A stretch of 64,000 nt of DNA from Chanos chanos. Its lineage: Eukaryota > Chordata > Actinopteri > Gonorynchiformes > Chanidae. The stretch covers positions 13,615,211 to 13,679,210 of the forward strand of contig NC_044495.1 of the NCBI RefSeq assembly GCF_902362185.1, written 5' to 3'. Below the pieces are notes generated by a model. It was not told the DNA's origin, ran no database searches, and saw only the letters and a program-made list of their open reading frames with translations. Both the position numbers and the translations under genes were made by a program. The stretch's first letter is position 1. Each line of letters opens with the position of its first letter. Positions 35,339 to 58,806 of the stretch are shown here, in pieces.

Positions 35339-37617
35339 CTAGGGTTGCTTTTCCTGTGGCTTTTCACAGATCCATTTCAGTGGGTGGGAACATGGAACAT
35401 CATTCCAGGATTTTCTCAGATTGCCAGCTGGATAGATTGCTGCACAGTCCTCAATGCCGAGGTCATCGTTCGGCTCTCCAGGCATCCAGTAACTTAACAA
35501 AGGACAAAAAATTACCTTATAAAACAGACTGTACTCTCTCAGTCCATCCCTCTCCAGACAAAACTGGAGGTGTATTTCTTGAGCAAAATTCTGTTAAGAT
35601 GCTTATTGTGTAATTCTACTGGGCTGATTATATCCTGCTACATATATGTATTTGTGTCTTTATTACCTAGTGACCAGTTCTGATCCATTCAGCCATCTCC
35701 AGGTCCCCTCTGAGACGTCATCTTTCAGTCCAATCCAATAGCCGTTCTGGTAAATGTGAGATGAACTGTGCCTTAATTCCCTTAAGGCCTTTGTGATGAA
35801 CTCCTACGCACAAACACAGTGCAGGGAAGAGTAACCAAACAAAGCCACATTTAACTAACTTTAATAGTTTAATAAACCCTGCGACCCTAATTAGGATAAG
35901 TGGCTTTGAAAGTGAGTGAGTGAGTGGGTGGGTGATACGTTAAAGTTAATGTTTACATGTTGCAAATTTGCTAGTGTCATACTAACCCCAAAAGTGTTAA
36001 TTAGTGGATGTTAGAAACACTACTCGGTGTTTGTACAATTCACATTCATTAGAGTAACGGCAGTTTCCAGTTGAAAACTGTGCCCTCTCCTGAATAATTT
36101 TTTAGTCTACATGTAAGACGAATTCCTTGCAACTCCAGGAAATACTATACTGGGGAATTTGAACCTGCTTTTCCACCGTGTCAATCACAGCCAGGTCGGC
36201 TCCTTTACTGCGGCAGTCCTCCCGGCCTTCGTTCCAGCCTCTGTTACCAGACGACACGGAAAAGTAATAACATGTATCATTCATCAGCTCCCATTTTGGT
36301 GGACACTGGCCACAGCTCCCCTCTGTTACGAAAGAGAAAATGGTGGTCAATTTTCCCCTTATTTGTAGCCTTGCCATAACTATATTTGCATAAAAATTTT
36401 AATAAGAAATAAATTCTCTCACCAAGTTGAGAGATGCGTGCTTCCAGCTTAGTTTTTTGTTCTTCAAGGCTCTTGTATCTTGACATCAGATTTTCAAAAC
36501 GTGATTTATGGGTGTCAACTTCTGACCTCATAGAGTTTATAGTGTTTGAGTCCTCTTCATGTTTGTCCTGAAGTTCTTTCTTGAATGCTAGTAGCTTGGT
36601 GTTGTCCACTCTGAGCTGGGCCAGTTCTGAGCGTATTTGTGAAGAGTTTAAGGTCAACACGGCATGCCTCTCACTCACTCCGTTAACTGTGGGTATAACA
36701 GAGTAAAAACGATCTGATTATGACTGATCTATAATGGTCAATCACAGTTAAATGCATCATGATGAATCATAAGCAATGAGTGGATTGCAATAAGGTCTTC
36801 TGACATAGTCACAGGCCATATCAGATTTTAACAACTTGGAACTCTATGTAGCTTAGAGGATTATGCTTTGTGTTTTCTGATCACTCACAGTGCACACACA
36901 GGCCAATGAGTATGATCACCAATACAGTGCTGAAAATGCCCAGAATAATCGTTGCGATTTTGTAGCGTTGAGAATAGGGCCCATCTCTAACAGTGAATAA
37001 AGAAACTGCAAAAAAAAAAAAAAAAAAGTAATGCAATTAGGCCAGGTGGCATCTGTACAATACTTTAAAAATTATTTTAATGCATGTCTGCCCTTTCTCA
37101 GAGTAAAAATGACTGTGCTGTGATTCTAAATGTTTCTTTACTGCAGTCCACTGACCTCTTATTTGCAATTCTGTGAAAGTTTCTACAGCTTTACTTTATT
37201 CAAAGAGAAACGGTGTCAAAGTCCATATGCTGTTTTTTGGGGTTTTTTTTCCTTTTTGGAACATGGATTACCAAATCCTTACACCAAGGCAACAATGTTA
37301 AATACACATGTTCTTTACAGAAATAATTTAGCAATCTTTTTCTACATTATTAATGAATTCCAGAAAAAGAGACATTCAGCAATTTCATCAAATAAACCAC
37401 TTCATAAGGAAGAGAACTACATAAATGTGACTGCTTTCCACACAGCTCCTCTAAAACTAACTACTGACAATCTGACAGAGAATCCAAATGTTCTCTCACC
37501 CTTCTGTTGATCATCAGAGTGCTGATAGAAAGGTTGGTGATCTTGCAATAAATCATCTTCAGTCACAAACTCAGTTCCTTTCTTTCCTTTTTCATACTGT
37601 TTCCCTAAACTTGCCAT
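35339..37617 (-). CDS. Type II membrane C-type lectin, CD209/ASGR-like, EPN (mannose-type)
   Basis: A cell-surface calcium-dependent lectin, 315 residues. Six exons on minus: 37500-37617, 36889-37005, 36423-36686, 36165-36322, 35667-35803, 35339-35492. The cytoplasmic part (1-55) holds a DDLL acidic-dileucine-like motif and tyrosines. The single transmembrane segment is about 56-77 (IATIILGIFSTVLVIILIGL). A coiled-coil neck follows (ELAQLRVDNTKLLAFKKELQ ... SLEEQKTKLEARISQL). The C-type lectin domain runs from about 167: CPPKWELMNDTCYYFS, WIGL, EPND (271-274), EDCAA, WND (294-296), WICEK. EPN plus WND are the calcium and sugar ligands of mannose-type C-type lectins. There is no signal peptide, consistent with type II topology. 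Fish have many such lectins, so one-to-one orthology with human CD209 is not claimed. It lies between ttc8 and nek9, an insertion relative to human as I recall. Confidence 0.88.
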
Positions 37618-38673
37618 TGAATCTCCTTGATTGAAGCTGGAGCCTGTAATCAGTGGCTCGGTGCTGTTCTCTATTTAGGCTCTTTGCATTTCGTCAGTCC
37701 GTGTCAACAGTGCTTGTAAACTGATGGGACTGTCAGCAGTGGGTGGACAAACAGGTGACAGGATGTTGCCTGTCAGTGCATTTTTTATGCACTTGACCAG
37801 TGTGAAGATTTTGGTGAGGGAGAACTTTGTTTTTTTTTTTTTTCATGTACTGTAAACCAATGAACCTAGAGTAACATGATTACAGTCATGGTCTAATGCA
37901 TAACCAGTTGTTAAGACTACATAGGAGGTGAATGTTAGTGGTTGCATACACAGAGTCATTGTTTCAGTGTTTTTCAGTGGGGTTTTTTTTTTGGTTTTTG
38001 TTTTTGTTTTATGTATGGGAATGTTCTCCTATGTTGGTATGTATTATGACCTGCAGTTGTCCAAAGGATTTGCACAAGATAATGTTAATGAACAGATGAG
38101 TCAGTGTAGGCGCTCTGCCTGCTCTTGTCTGAGAGTGGATAAAGGCGTATTAAAACATGCACACGCACATACTCAGGAACACTCTATTATGAGACACCAA
38201 TCTTTGGGAATAGTGTTGCAGTTTTTGTTTGTTTTTCAGTGGCTTAAAACATAATCAGTGAAAACAATAAAATATTAAAAATGAATAAATGTATGAGCCA
38301 GGTCCAGTAGCTTTCTCTTTCCATGTTCTTTTTTCTAATGTTCAGATTACTGGTGATAGATAAACTGTACTTTCAAAGTTGTGCAGAAATATTTGAACAC
38401 TCCCCAAATACTTAAGCAGAAACACACAGTACTTTCTAAATCTCTCTCACATGTTATGCTAGTTTGCATATGGCCGTGAAAAATAATCACACTGCCACAC
38501 TATAAAAACAACAACAACAACAAAAACCAAACAAAAACAAGCTCAACTTTTAGGGCATAAAGCAGCTTGGCACTTGGAATATGAAAGTTATTCAAGTTAT
38601 TCACTGTATTCCAGAATAAATTAAAATTTTAATGATGGAAATTAAATGAATGAAAATGAGAGGTAATAATGAA
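37618..38673. other. Upstream region of the lectin gene, no gene seen
   Basis: One kilobase with T-rich runs, an ACAACAACAACAAC tract near 38507 and no supportable gene. The lectin promoter should lie just upstream of 37617, but I identify no specific site. Confidence 0.5.
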
Positions 38674-39130
38674 TTATGTCAGCTTTTCGAGAAAAAGTTT
38701 GCCAGGCTTGCATACAGCCACCTTAGTATTTCCGGGTCTTGAACGGTGCAATGGAGTCAGTCCTTCTGCGCAAGTCTGTATGGAGGGTTCTGTCACGGCT
38801 TGAGTCGAGATAAATACTAGCTGTGTTTCAGATTTATTGAAGATACCTTCGTTTCCTGACCTGGCTGGCTGTCTTTTGATGTAGGAAAACGGGTCATACG
38901 GTTGTTTTTCATGTGGAACAGCTCGCCTTCTACATGTGGATAGTATCACGTTTGACTGCCTGTGACTGCCAGGAGCTACGAGGCCAAGCCTAAACGCAGA
39001 AAATTATAACTAGGTTCAGATGTAAACAAATATGATAACGTTAAGAATTATGGTTCCAGATAGTCGGTAGATCAGTAGTTTTTATGTTCATAGTCTAATT
39101 TTCCATTTGACCTACTCGATACATTTTCAT
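38674..39130 (-). CDS. Candidate small two-exon gene, unrecognised 106-residue protein
   Basis: The minus-strand frame stays open from stop TAA at 38674-38676 up to a splice acceptor. If the acceptor is CTCGTAG (exon end 38975), the codon phase matches an upstream minus exon, 39112-39130, that starts ATGAAAATG and has a donor GTAG|GTCAAA. The joined frame is 321 nt. An alternative acceptor (TTTAG, exon end 38989) keeps the long exon open but does not match that first exon. The predicted protein begins MKMYRVAPGSHRQ, is basic, has no membrane segment, includes YDPFSYIKRQPARS and ends KPGKLFLEKLT. I do not recognise it. The start lies 235 bp from the nek9 start on the opposite strand, so the two would share a promoter. 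It could still be a chance open frame. Confidence 0.4.
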
Positions 39131-39365
39131 TAACGATGCGGACGAACTGAACGCGTCAACATCAAAGCGTGTTAGTTGACCTGATAAACTTTTTAGAAAC
39201 TTAGTATGCAGTGAGCTTGCAAGTATCCTAATCACATCTCGCCACAGCTCATATATCCTGACTGTTCTGGCTGTGGATGCCTTGAGTTATCGCCTTTTCT
39301 CCCCTTACACGGTTGTGAGGACATTTGTTGAAATTAGAAGTTAGTCGTCAACTATACTGTTCAAA
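39131..39365. promoter_or_regulatory. Putative bidirectional promoter between nek9 and the small minus-strand gene
   Basis: The 235 bp gap between two opposed start codons contains CpGs (AACGATGCGGACG, GAACGCGTCAAC) and no obvious TATA box. It must hold at least the nek9 5' untranslated region and probably its promoter. Confidence 0.4.
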
Positions 39366-50350
<10,985 letters not shown>

Positions 50351-53300
50351 TGAGAGCTGACCCAATCAGTGATTCAATCAGAGAATCTCGATGATGACAC
50401 TGAATCAATGCTGAAGCATATGTCAATTTTGAGCCTTCTAGCCTAAGGTGATACCTTACATATTAATACTTAACATGAGGACAGTTTTAACTCACAAGTT
50501 TGCTGGTCCATTTTAGTGTCTTGTGGGAGTTACAATGCATAAAAAAAGGATTTTAAAAAAGTTTAATGTCTCTCTAAAAAGCCTTTACTCTGTTTGGGAT
50601 GCCTGACATACTGATTACATGATACTGTATTAGTTGGCATGGCTGTTTTCATTCCTTTGTGTTCAGTTGGTGTGGTATCACTGTGGCGTTTCATATAACC
50701 CTCCGTTTAACTTTCTGTGCACTATACAACATTTCCATAATGTATGATGTCATTAGCGTTGGGTATAAAAAGCTATGTAAAATGTTTTGGGTTATTTCAA
50801 TATTTGATATCTCCAGTTTGGCAGCGTTTATATATTCTTAGTGCTAATGTAATGCAGATTGGTGATAATAGGCAGATGTTAGATTAACCTGTGTGTAGAA
50901 TTGGTCTAGGGTTTGGATGAGTAACAAGCTGTAGCCTCGACAACTATGACTTTTTTTTTTTTTTTTTCATGTAATATGTACTACCGATAGAATGCACCAG
51001 AGGGCACTCCAATGACTGTTGCATGAACACTCACCCTGGATTGATTCCTGTTCTTTGTAACCAAAAATAAGTGTGCAATTTTTTTTTTATCTTTGTCAAA
51101 ACTACAGAATATGTTAAGATAAGGTCATTAGGTTTTGGTTGATGAAATATAATGTCAAAGTGACGTTAAGATGAAATATTGCGATTTGTGTTTATTTTTC
51201 AGTGTTTATCCATCTATGATATGTTTAGAGTTATCCTTGTCTCAAAGGGATATGAACCAGCGTAATTCTTTCTAAAGAATTGACTAAAGTCTCTAAATAA
51301 CTGTAAAAAATAATTAGATTTTCCCAAGTTGTCACAGAAACAGCCAATCAAATCAATTTCTGCGCTTGTTGTACCGTCCACTGCACTCCCTAACACAAAT
51401 ATGCTGTAAGAGTTCTTTTACAGAGACTGTCCAGAGCAGGCATATTTTTAGGGTTCAGTTTTTGGGAACGGTGTTTGATTATAGGTTTTTAATTTTTTTT
51501 TTTTTTCTTTGAATGCCAAAAGTGGATAGAACAGAGATTTAGCTGCCATAGGTTACAGGAGAAAATCTGTTAAAATCTGTAACATCTGCAGATATATTGA
51601 TAAGGGATTTCCTTTTAATTGAGAGACTGCACTTTTCAATAGAAACACAAATATGTATTGTTATTATCATTTTTTTTTACTTCTTGCACATCAGTATTTT
51701 TGTATTTTAATCAGTGTTTCAAGTGTGTTTTTCTTAATAATATTCTTCAAGCTACATAAACTCTACAGAGTCCAAGTGAATGCCATAATTGTCTAAATTA
51801 TTGATGTGAACCAAAGATATTGCCAGCTAAATGTCACGTCATTACTAATAATCACCTTGAGGTCCTAAAATGATAATATTTAATAAGCGAAATATGGAAA
51901 ATAAACCAAAACGAGGAAATGGCCTTATTTTGTTCATCTGAAACATACTCTGTGTATCTATGTATACATATCCCAACTTCTCACATCAAGTTTGTTTTAT
52001 TTTTTTTACATTGGTGGTTTTTAAATATGTTCATTTGCAAGTCTCTGTTTTGTCAGAAGAAAGAATGTTTATGCACACATGCACGATGCATGCACACAGG
52101 TGTGAGTGAGATCTGTCAAACTACTGATTAATAAACTATATTTACTTTTGTATTTTTCACATGAAATATTATATTTTAACCAAGGGACTATGTTAGTGAA
52201 AAGCCATCCAGCCCCTGCTCATTACACAACGTTGTCATTCATCTGTTTGGTCCTATCTAATCACAAGTGCTCATGTTTAAATGTTCTTGCAATTTTAAAT
52301 TACCGCTAAGAAACCAAAGGAAATTCAGATGGGGTAAATTAATTTTTTGTCTCCTATTTTATTTTGTTTCTCTGTTTTTGGATTAATTTTGTACCTTTTA
52401 TTCTGTTGTATGCTCATTTTTGTTTCTTTGTATTCTTTTTTTTCTGTAAACTAGTTGGTTTTTACATGATCCGTTCAGCACAACCACAGAATGATCAAAA
52501 AATGGAGTTATATTTTATCTGTTGAAGCAAGTGTAACATCGCTTGACAGCATTTGCCTCATCCTTTTCTATACAATAGAAATGTGTATCAGCTAAAAAAA
52601 AAAAAAAAAAAGCCATTGCAAGTAATGAAACTGTCCCAGTGTGTTGAATTAAGTGCCTTGCCAATGACTGTATTATGCTATGCAAAAATAAAAGAAAGTA
52701 TGTTTAAACTGAGCCTCGGTTGTGTTCTGCTGTTCTGTTTGTGCAATTATTTGGTTATTTGGTTCAGAAAATGTCGATTAAGTAAATCTCAAAGAGGAAA
52801 TTCAAGTCTTCTGTCAAGAGAAACTACTTAAAATGATATCCAATTTAATTACTTGTCACATTTGGCAATGAAAAAGTCATTAACTTGCATCAATTCATGA
52901 TATGAGTTAATAATCAATGTGATATGAATTGATCATTAACTTTGTAATCAGCATTTTTCATCAGCAGCTCATGTTTAGAAAAACTAAGCTGAAATTACAT
53001 TCCCCTGTGGTTCCATTGTTTTGTTTTGTTTTTGTTTTCCAAAAAATTCTATGTTATCACTAATGATACACTTGTACATCAGTGGTTACCAGTCTTGAGA
53101 ATCAGTCCCACCACGTGTACTGCAGTTTCATCAATAATTTAACTACATTTTGAACTAGCAAAACTGCAGTTTAAATAAATTCAAATCATTATACCACTTT
53201 CATTACTTAATTACTTTTTTGCCATGCAGGAGTGTAGCTAACTACTGCAACTACCCATATATTTTTTTAAACAGGCATTTCAGATATCACACACTCCTAT

Positions 53301-53756
53301 TGCCACATCACTGTTTCTTTGTCATTACCATCACAGCTCTAATAAGATCAGGCATAGTTAATCATGTTGTGTTTTTATCAATTATATCCTTCCAATACAT
53401 CATAGGCAGACAACTGTGCTTCATTTGGTGGGGTAAGTAGAGCAGGAGAGACAGCATCGCTCCTCTTGACCTCCCTCTCTCCACACACACACACCACTCA
53501 AGTAGCTAGTTTTTATGCAGCGACCAGATTAAATTTGACTGGATTACATTTCATATGTAAAGGCAGCATTACCACAACTAAATGTCTTTCAGTGTGGAAT
53601 TGATAGACTTGTAAACCATATTTCCATATAAGATGGTAGTTACATAGGTGAATTCCCATTACAGCATGGGAAAAAATATTATTCTTTAAACAAAAAAAGA
53701 TCAACGTAGCCCTATAAGATAATGAGACTTTTGCCAGAGGAACTGTGCAGTGTGGT
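50351..53756. other. nek9 3' untranslated region and spacer to zc2hc1c
   Basis: After the nek9 stop, about 2.3 kb of AT-rich DNA with many T tracts reaches an AATAAA at 52687-52692 (in GCAAAAATAAAAGAAAG), the best candidate for its poly(A) signal. The remaining kilobase to the zc2hc1c stop would hold that gene's 3' untranslated region on minus. I see no gene or classified repeat here. Confidence 0.55.
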
Positions 53757-56374
53757 TCAGGAGCGATGTTTGACTGGAGGAGGTCTACTTTTAATGTTCT
53801 GGCACTTTGGGATGTGTCTTTCAGCAGGTGCTGGAGCAAAACGTCGACCACAATGGGGACATGTCACATAATCCGGGTTGGGATCCATGCTGGACTGGCC
53901 TCCGGTTGCTGGGACAAGAGCCTGCCGCATGTTGCGAAGAAAGGCCTCGTGTTTCTGTCGCCAGTTGTTCTTTTTCAACTGAGGATAAGCCAAAATTCAA
54001 ATTATAGTCAGATATGATATGAGATAATAACAAAGACTTCCTTATGAGAATGATCCAAAATCAGAAAATTATGAGGCTGGTCTGCTATGAGTGTACAAGA
54101 TTAATATCTTCAGCATAAATGTGGCTGTATCACAAAAAATGGCTGAAAAAGGGTTATTGTGTTGGTTCAGTTAACTTATCAAAGAATCCTGAGAGTGCTC
54201 CACTCTTTCAATTTAACTAATTTATTTTGTCATTGCAGGCCCATTTATATTAATTGTGCAGCAATGGCATTGGCCCACAGCTCACTTTAGCTGCCAAATT
54301 AAGACACATAATAAACCATTTTTCTCATGATGAATTATAATTGCCCATTTGAAGCTCTAACCTACGGCTTCCCTGTTCCAGTTCTTGGAAAGCTACCTGA
54401 CAGTGTGTTTTAGTTCTAGTCTGTTACAATGCAGCATAACTATTCATTCTACTCCTGCTAACCTGCAAAATTAGGAATGTTACAACAGAACTAAAACATA
54501 GGTGTGCAATCCAGTGGGTTCCCAGAAGAAAAGGTAAGATAAACTACAATCCCCAAACAGATGGGAACATTCATGAGTAAGAGAATTGCACACCAGCCTC
54601 TGAGGGAAGACTGTGACATTTACTCTGACAAAATCCTCAAACTCTTTAAACTACATCTTACCTCTGGGGTCTTACTCCTGCCATTGGTTCTCAGGAACAC
54701 TTCCAGCTCAGTCCCCTTCATCCTGTGCTTGGATGAATCAAAGACTTTGCGGTTGGAGCACTGCAACTTCTTACACACCCTACAGTGCTTCTCCAGACGG
54801 TTGGACGCAAAACATCTGTGGCACACCGGACACGGTACCAGTTGTACATTGGTGTCAGAACTTTCCTCTGGGCTGAGCTCTACTTGTTGGAGTTGGTTTC
54901 TCAGTTGGCCAGACTGTGGAAGGCTTGAGGCTCTGTTACTACCACTACTACTGCTGCCTCTTCTGTTCTTTGTTTGTTTTTGGGTCAGCTTGTGTTGCCT
55001 CTCTGTGTACCAATTGTTCACTGGCCCCCCGTTCATTCCCTTGTCCTCTGTGGACAAAACGGTCTCTTTCCTTGCTGAGTTTGACTTTTCCTTCTCTTTC
55101 CATTCCCAAATCTTTTTCTCTTCTTCTCTCTCCCATTGTATATCATTGTCTGGTCTCCTTCTTTCCTTTCTAATCCACTCCTCCACAGTTATCTCCTTCT
55201 CTTCCCTCTCCAAATGATCCCATTCCCCTTTTTTATTCCTTTCTGATCTAAACTTTCTCTCAGCCTGTATTCTGTCTCTTCTGGTTCTTTCTCTCTCCAT
55301 GTCTTCCTTATCTGATCCCCTCTCCCATCTGTTCCACTCTCCATTATTCTGCTTCATCCAGTTGGAAGCTTTCTCAGTGTTACCTCTCTCACTGTCCACT
55401 TCTTCCCTACCTCTCCTCCAGTCATCTCTCTTCCTCTCTCTTGTCTCTTTTTCCCATTCATTCAAGCCGTTCATATCCTCCTTAAAGTTACTTTGCCAGT
55501 CTACCCTTTTCACGTTTCTGATTTCTTCATTAGCTTTCCTTCTTCCTCTCTCCCAGGATCCTTGTTCACTTTGTAGTCTACTTTCTCTCCTCTCTTTTTC
55601 TGTGTTCCTCCTGTTCCTCTCTTCTTGTTCTGTTTTGTCCCTAAACAGCATCCTCTGTTTCTGGATTCTTCTCAGTTCCTCCTCTGTTTTTAACAGCTTC
55701 TCCTGTAATATCATCTCCCTCTTGCGGATTTCCTTTTTTAGCAGAGCCTGGTTTTCAATGAGTCTCTGTTGCTCTCCTTGCAGCCTCTGGGATCCATTGA
55801 ACATTCTGACATTAGTTCTGCAGTTTTCCAGTGTGGGCTGATGAGATACCCGATCATAAGAACAAAGATCACGTAAATACTTTTTTTCTTGTCTTCTGTC
55901 ATAGCCCAAGTAATCCTGTGACGGGCTGTGCAGGTCGGAATAGTTTCTGTCTGGATTAGAGGGTTTTAAAGTTGCAGCATCACTCTTTGACTGGCAGTTG
56001 TTCAGACTATATGTTCTTTTGTGGTAAACTGGTTTGAGCGGAAATATTGTTTTTGAGGCTTTCTTCAGTGGAATGCTGCAATCTTGCTCCCCTGGAGAGA
56101 TGGTGTGCACAGTCCTTGCTGAGTGGTATTTTTTTTGGATGGGGTCTAAATTTTGCCATGTTTTTTCAAGAGAAAAATCTTGCTGCCAGTCTTTCATTAA
56201 AAGCATTTCCCTCCTACCACCATCCTCATGTATATTCCTCAGTGAGCTGGTTTTATATCCAGAAGGAATCTTGTGTGCACTCGCCCCTTCTCCCCGTAAG
56301 GGTGGAAGTTTTTCCAAAGTCCCTCTTTTCTCATAAAAAAGATCTGCAGAGTGAGGATGCTCCAAACGTGGCAT
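53757..56374 (-). CDS. zc2hc1c: ZC2HC1C (FAM164C), zinc finger C2HC-type protein
   Basis: Two coding exons on minus: 54662-56374 and 53757-53978, joined in phase 0, giving 644 residues. I start at ATG 56372-56374 (MPRLEHPHSADLFYEKRG), just after the acceptor TTTATTTTCAG ending at plus 56384; an upstream in-frame extension to 56449 lies before this acceptor and is probably intronic. Residues about 200-510 form a very charged helix rich in E, R, K, W and N, with blocks such as RRNTEKERRESRLQSEQGSW. Two C2HC fingers follow, both C-x2-C-x11-H-x3-C: CPVCHRCFASNRLEKHCRVC (about 515-537) and CPHCGRRFAPAPAERHIPKC (about 605-630). This matches the ZC2HC1 family. The function is not established. Position beside acyp1 in head-to-head orientation matches human and supports the name. 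Confidence 0.9.
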
Positions 56375-57069
56375 ACTCGCACACTGAAAATAAATGTCCT
56401 TGTAAAAGGTAAAGAACGTTTGCTCCTGTATCCTTTTTCTATTTTTCACGCACTGACAAGCTCAACTGTTAAAAGAACTACACCGTCTCTATTCTCTCGT
56501 TTCTTTCTGGTGGTGTTTTATTCCACCATGCTATTGAAGACATCTGATGAAAAGCAATAAACACATTGCTTTGTTGATACTCGTTGCCTAGAAACACGGA
56601 AAGGAACGTGACTTCTCTGCAGGTTTGTGATTGGTCCTCTTTCAACCGTCATATCTACATGAACCGGATGTTTTAAAAAGCGCCTTGAATGAAGCGAGAG
56701 AGACTGGAACAGGATCATCGCTCACAGGATCAGCATATTTTTTAGTTTATGCTGGTGCATAGGTGGGTATTATTATTTGCGTTACATTTTGTCCCCTAAA
56801 ATAGTAAAAGTCACTATGTTTTATCATATACTTTGCTCACTGTACATTGACTGCTTTCAGCGTGATGCTAAACATAGTTTCTAGTTGTTCATTTGCTAAC
56901 CAAGTGTTTTAGGATATGACGCTTTGAAAGTAAAATGAGACATTGCACTATAAATACATGACACGGCATGGCTAATTATTATAAAGTCTCTGTTCATGCG
57001 TTCTAGTAATCGCTTTCATATGTCAACGCGCAAAAACGTAGCATGTTTTTCTTTCATCTTTTGCAGGCC
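56375..57069. promoter_or_regulatory. Shared upstream region of zc2hc1c and acyp1
   Basis: The two genes diverge from here. The acyp1 side probably has a non-coding first exon ending at the donor GCATAG|GTGGGT (56762), spliced to the acceptor TTTTGCAG at 57066. The zc2hc1c side has a 5' untranslated exon somewhere above 56384. A GTTGCC-type RFX motif lies between them. Confidence 0.6.
56583..56595 (+). promoter_or_regulatory. RFX/X-box-like motif in the zc2hc1c-acyp1 promoter
   Basis: GTTGCCTAGAAAC differs by one base from GTTGCCTAGCAAC, a strong RFX dimer site (GTTGCC, 1 bp spacer, RGYAAC with A for Y). It lies 209 bp upstream of the zc2hc1c start and about 170 bp before the end of the acyp1 leader exon. 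Confidence 0.6.
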
Positions 57070-57556
57070 ATGTCTGAAGAGGAGCTTCTCTCAGTGGACT
57101 ATGAGGTATTCGGGAAGGTGCAGGGTGTGTTCTTTCGAAAATATACCCAGGTAATTCAATAACACACAGTAAAATGAGTGAGAGAGCCTATTTCTGAATA
57201 AACACACAAGTTGTGCATCACGTTTAAAGCTTATGTTAATGTTCTGTTTCTTTTGATGGCAAATGCTTCCTAAGACACTTGCAATGGTACAAAATAAGGT
57301 TGGATACCATATCTTAATTTCTGTATCTGTTTGACTTCAGTCTGAGGGGAAGAAGCTTGGCTTGGTTGGCTGGGTTCAAAACACTGGAGCTGGGACAGTG
57401 CAAGGACAGCTTCAAGGTCCTACCCCCAAAGTCAGACAGATGCAAGAATGGCTAAAAACCACTGGGAGTCCACAGTCACGGATCATCAAAGCTGAATTTA
57501 AAAATGAGAAGAAAATTGAAAATCTGGATTACAAGGACTTCAAAGTTGTGCGTTAG
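57070..57556 (+). CDS. acyp1: ACYP1, acylphosphatase-1 (common/organ type)
   Basis: A small cytosolic enzyme that hydrolyses acyl phosphates such as 1,3-bisphosphoglycerate, carbamoyl phosphate and beta-aspartyl phosphate. Coding exons 57070-57150 and 57341-57556 join in phase 0 to give 98 residues, the usual length. The catalytic pair is present: Arg23 in FGKVQGVFFRKYTQ and Asn41 in GLVGWVQNT. The rest (VQGQLQGPTPKVRQMQEWL, GSPQSRI, LDYKDFKVVR) follows human ACYP1 closely. The ATG sits three bases after the acceptor TTGCAG. A poly(A) signal AATAAA is at 57713-57718. Confidence 0.97.
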
Positions 57557-58806
57557 TGAACATGATCATTGAATGAAATGATCGCAATTGTAACCTTTAT
57601 TTATTTTACTGATAAATTATTTATCACAAGAAACACTTTAACTCCTCTGTGGTCTTTAGATCTCCATTTCCAAAACAAGATGTGAAATAATACGTTTTAG
57701 TATATGCCTAATAATAAAGAGCACACCTCACTCCAACTGTAAGTCCTTGTGTGTTTGTAATATGTATGTAGTTTGCAATATGTACAGCATACTTTTTTTT
57801 TTTTTGTAATTATTAGTGCACACCTATTGAAAACAAGCATTGGACCTTACCGCATGAAGTGCAATGACTCCAGCACTTGCTGTCAATGGCTCCATAATGC
57901 AGTTTCTTGGGACTGTCAGGTCTGTGCATGTCTGTTCTAACCCAGTACTAGGATCTCTAGTTAATTTTAGCAAATAACTCATTACCTGTAAGTTGAGTAG
58001 TTTTCAGAATGTACTGAAGCTACACTGAAGATATAATCAAATGATCTTACCATAGGATATTATATTTACAGTTTCAATGCTCAGAAAAAGTATAATGCAG
58101 AGGTAATTGCTAGACTCAATGTAAGGCATAACATTGAGAAATCTAGTACTAATATCTCACATGTATTGCCTTGTTGCCATCATACAGTAGGCACTCTACA
58201 TCCGTCATTTTTTGGTATCAGGCAAGCGGGCGCCTGCATATTTGATGAGACAGGGAGCCTGATCAATACATCTGTACAAGGGATCACATCCAATTAGATT
58301 CCCTCAGACTGCAGGTCACAATTTGTCAGTTTTTGACTGCTGGGATTTGAACCGTGAATGCAGGATGTAAGGCATACCTCTGCACAGGAAATACTGAACC
58401 ATATGTTAAACCATAATAGGTAAAGAATAAATATAGCTCTGGTTTAACACAAATTCTGCACTTCTGCTAAGAATGCTGCATGTAAATGACAGTTTAACAA
58501 ACATATGAATGAAGGCTTTGAACAATTACAAAAATTTTTTATTAACAACTCTGTTTCATTTATTCAAATTTCAGTTCAATAATGGTAAACAAACATTACT
58601 TAAAGAACTGACAATAATAAATCCATGAGAGCTGCTTGAGAAAAAACAGTAGATGCCAGTGCCATCATACAGCTATAAATTAGGCTTTACACCAGTCTCC
58701 TGCCAACGGTGACATTTTTACATTGGATGTCAAAATAAACTCCAAAAAATAAAGTTTCTATTATCCCCAATGTGCAGTGGACAAAAAGGTTCTTGTAGCC
58801 ATAGCT
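57557..58806. other. Spacer between acyp1 and tmed10
   Basis: This holds the acyp1 3' untranslated region (AATAAA 57713-57718) and, on minus, the tmed10 3' untranslated region with AATAAA at plus 58538-58543 and 58559-58564. I see no gene, tRNA or clear repeat between. Confidence 0.6.

Noticed and set aside
54561-55841. Long plus-strand open frames opposite zc2hc1c
   Set aside because: They are Ser/Leu/Phe-rich shadows of the Glu/Arg/Lys-rich minus-strand coding exon, with no family resemblance.
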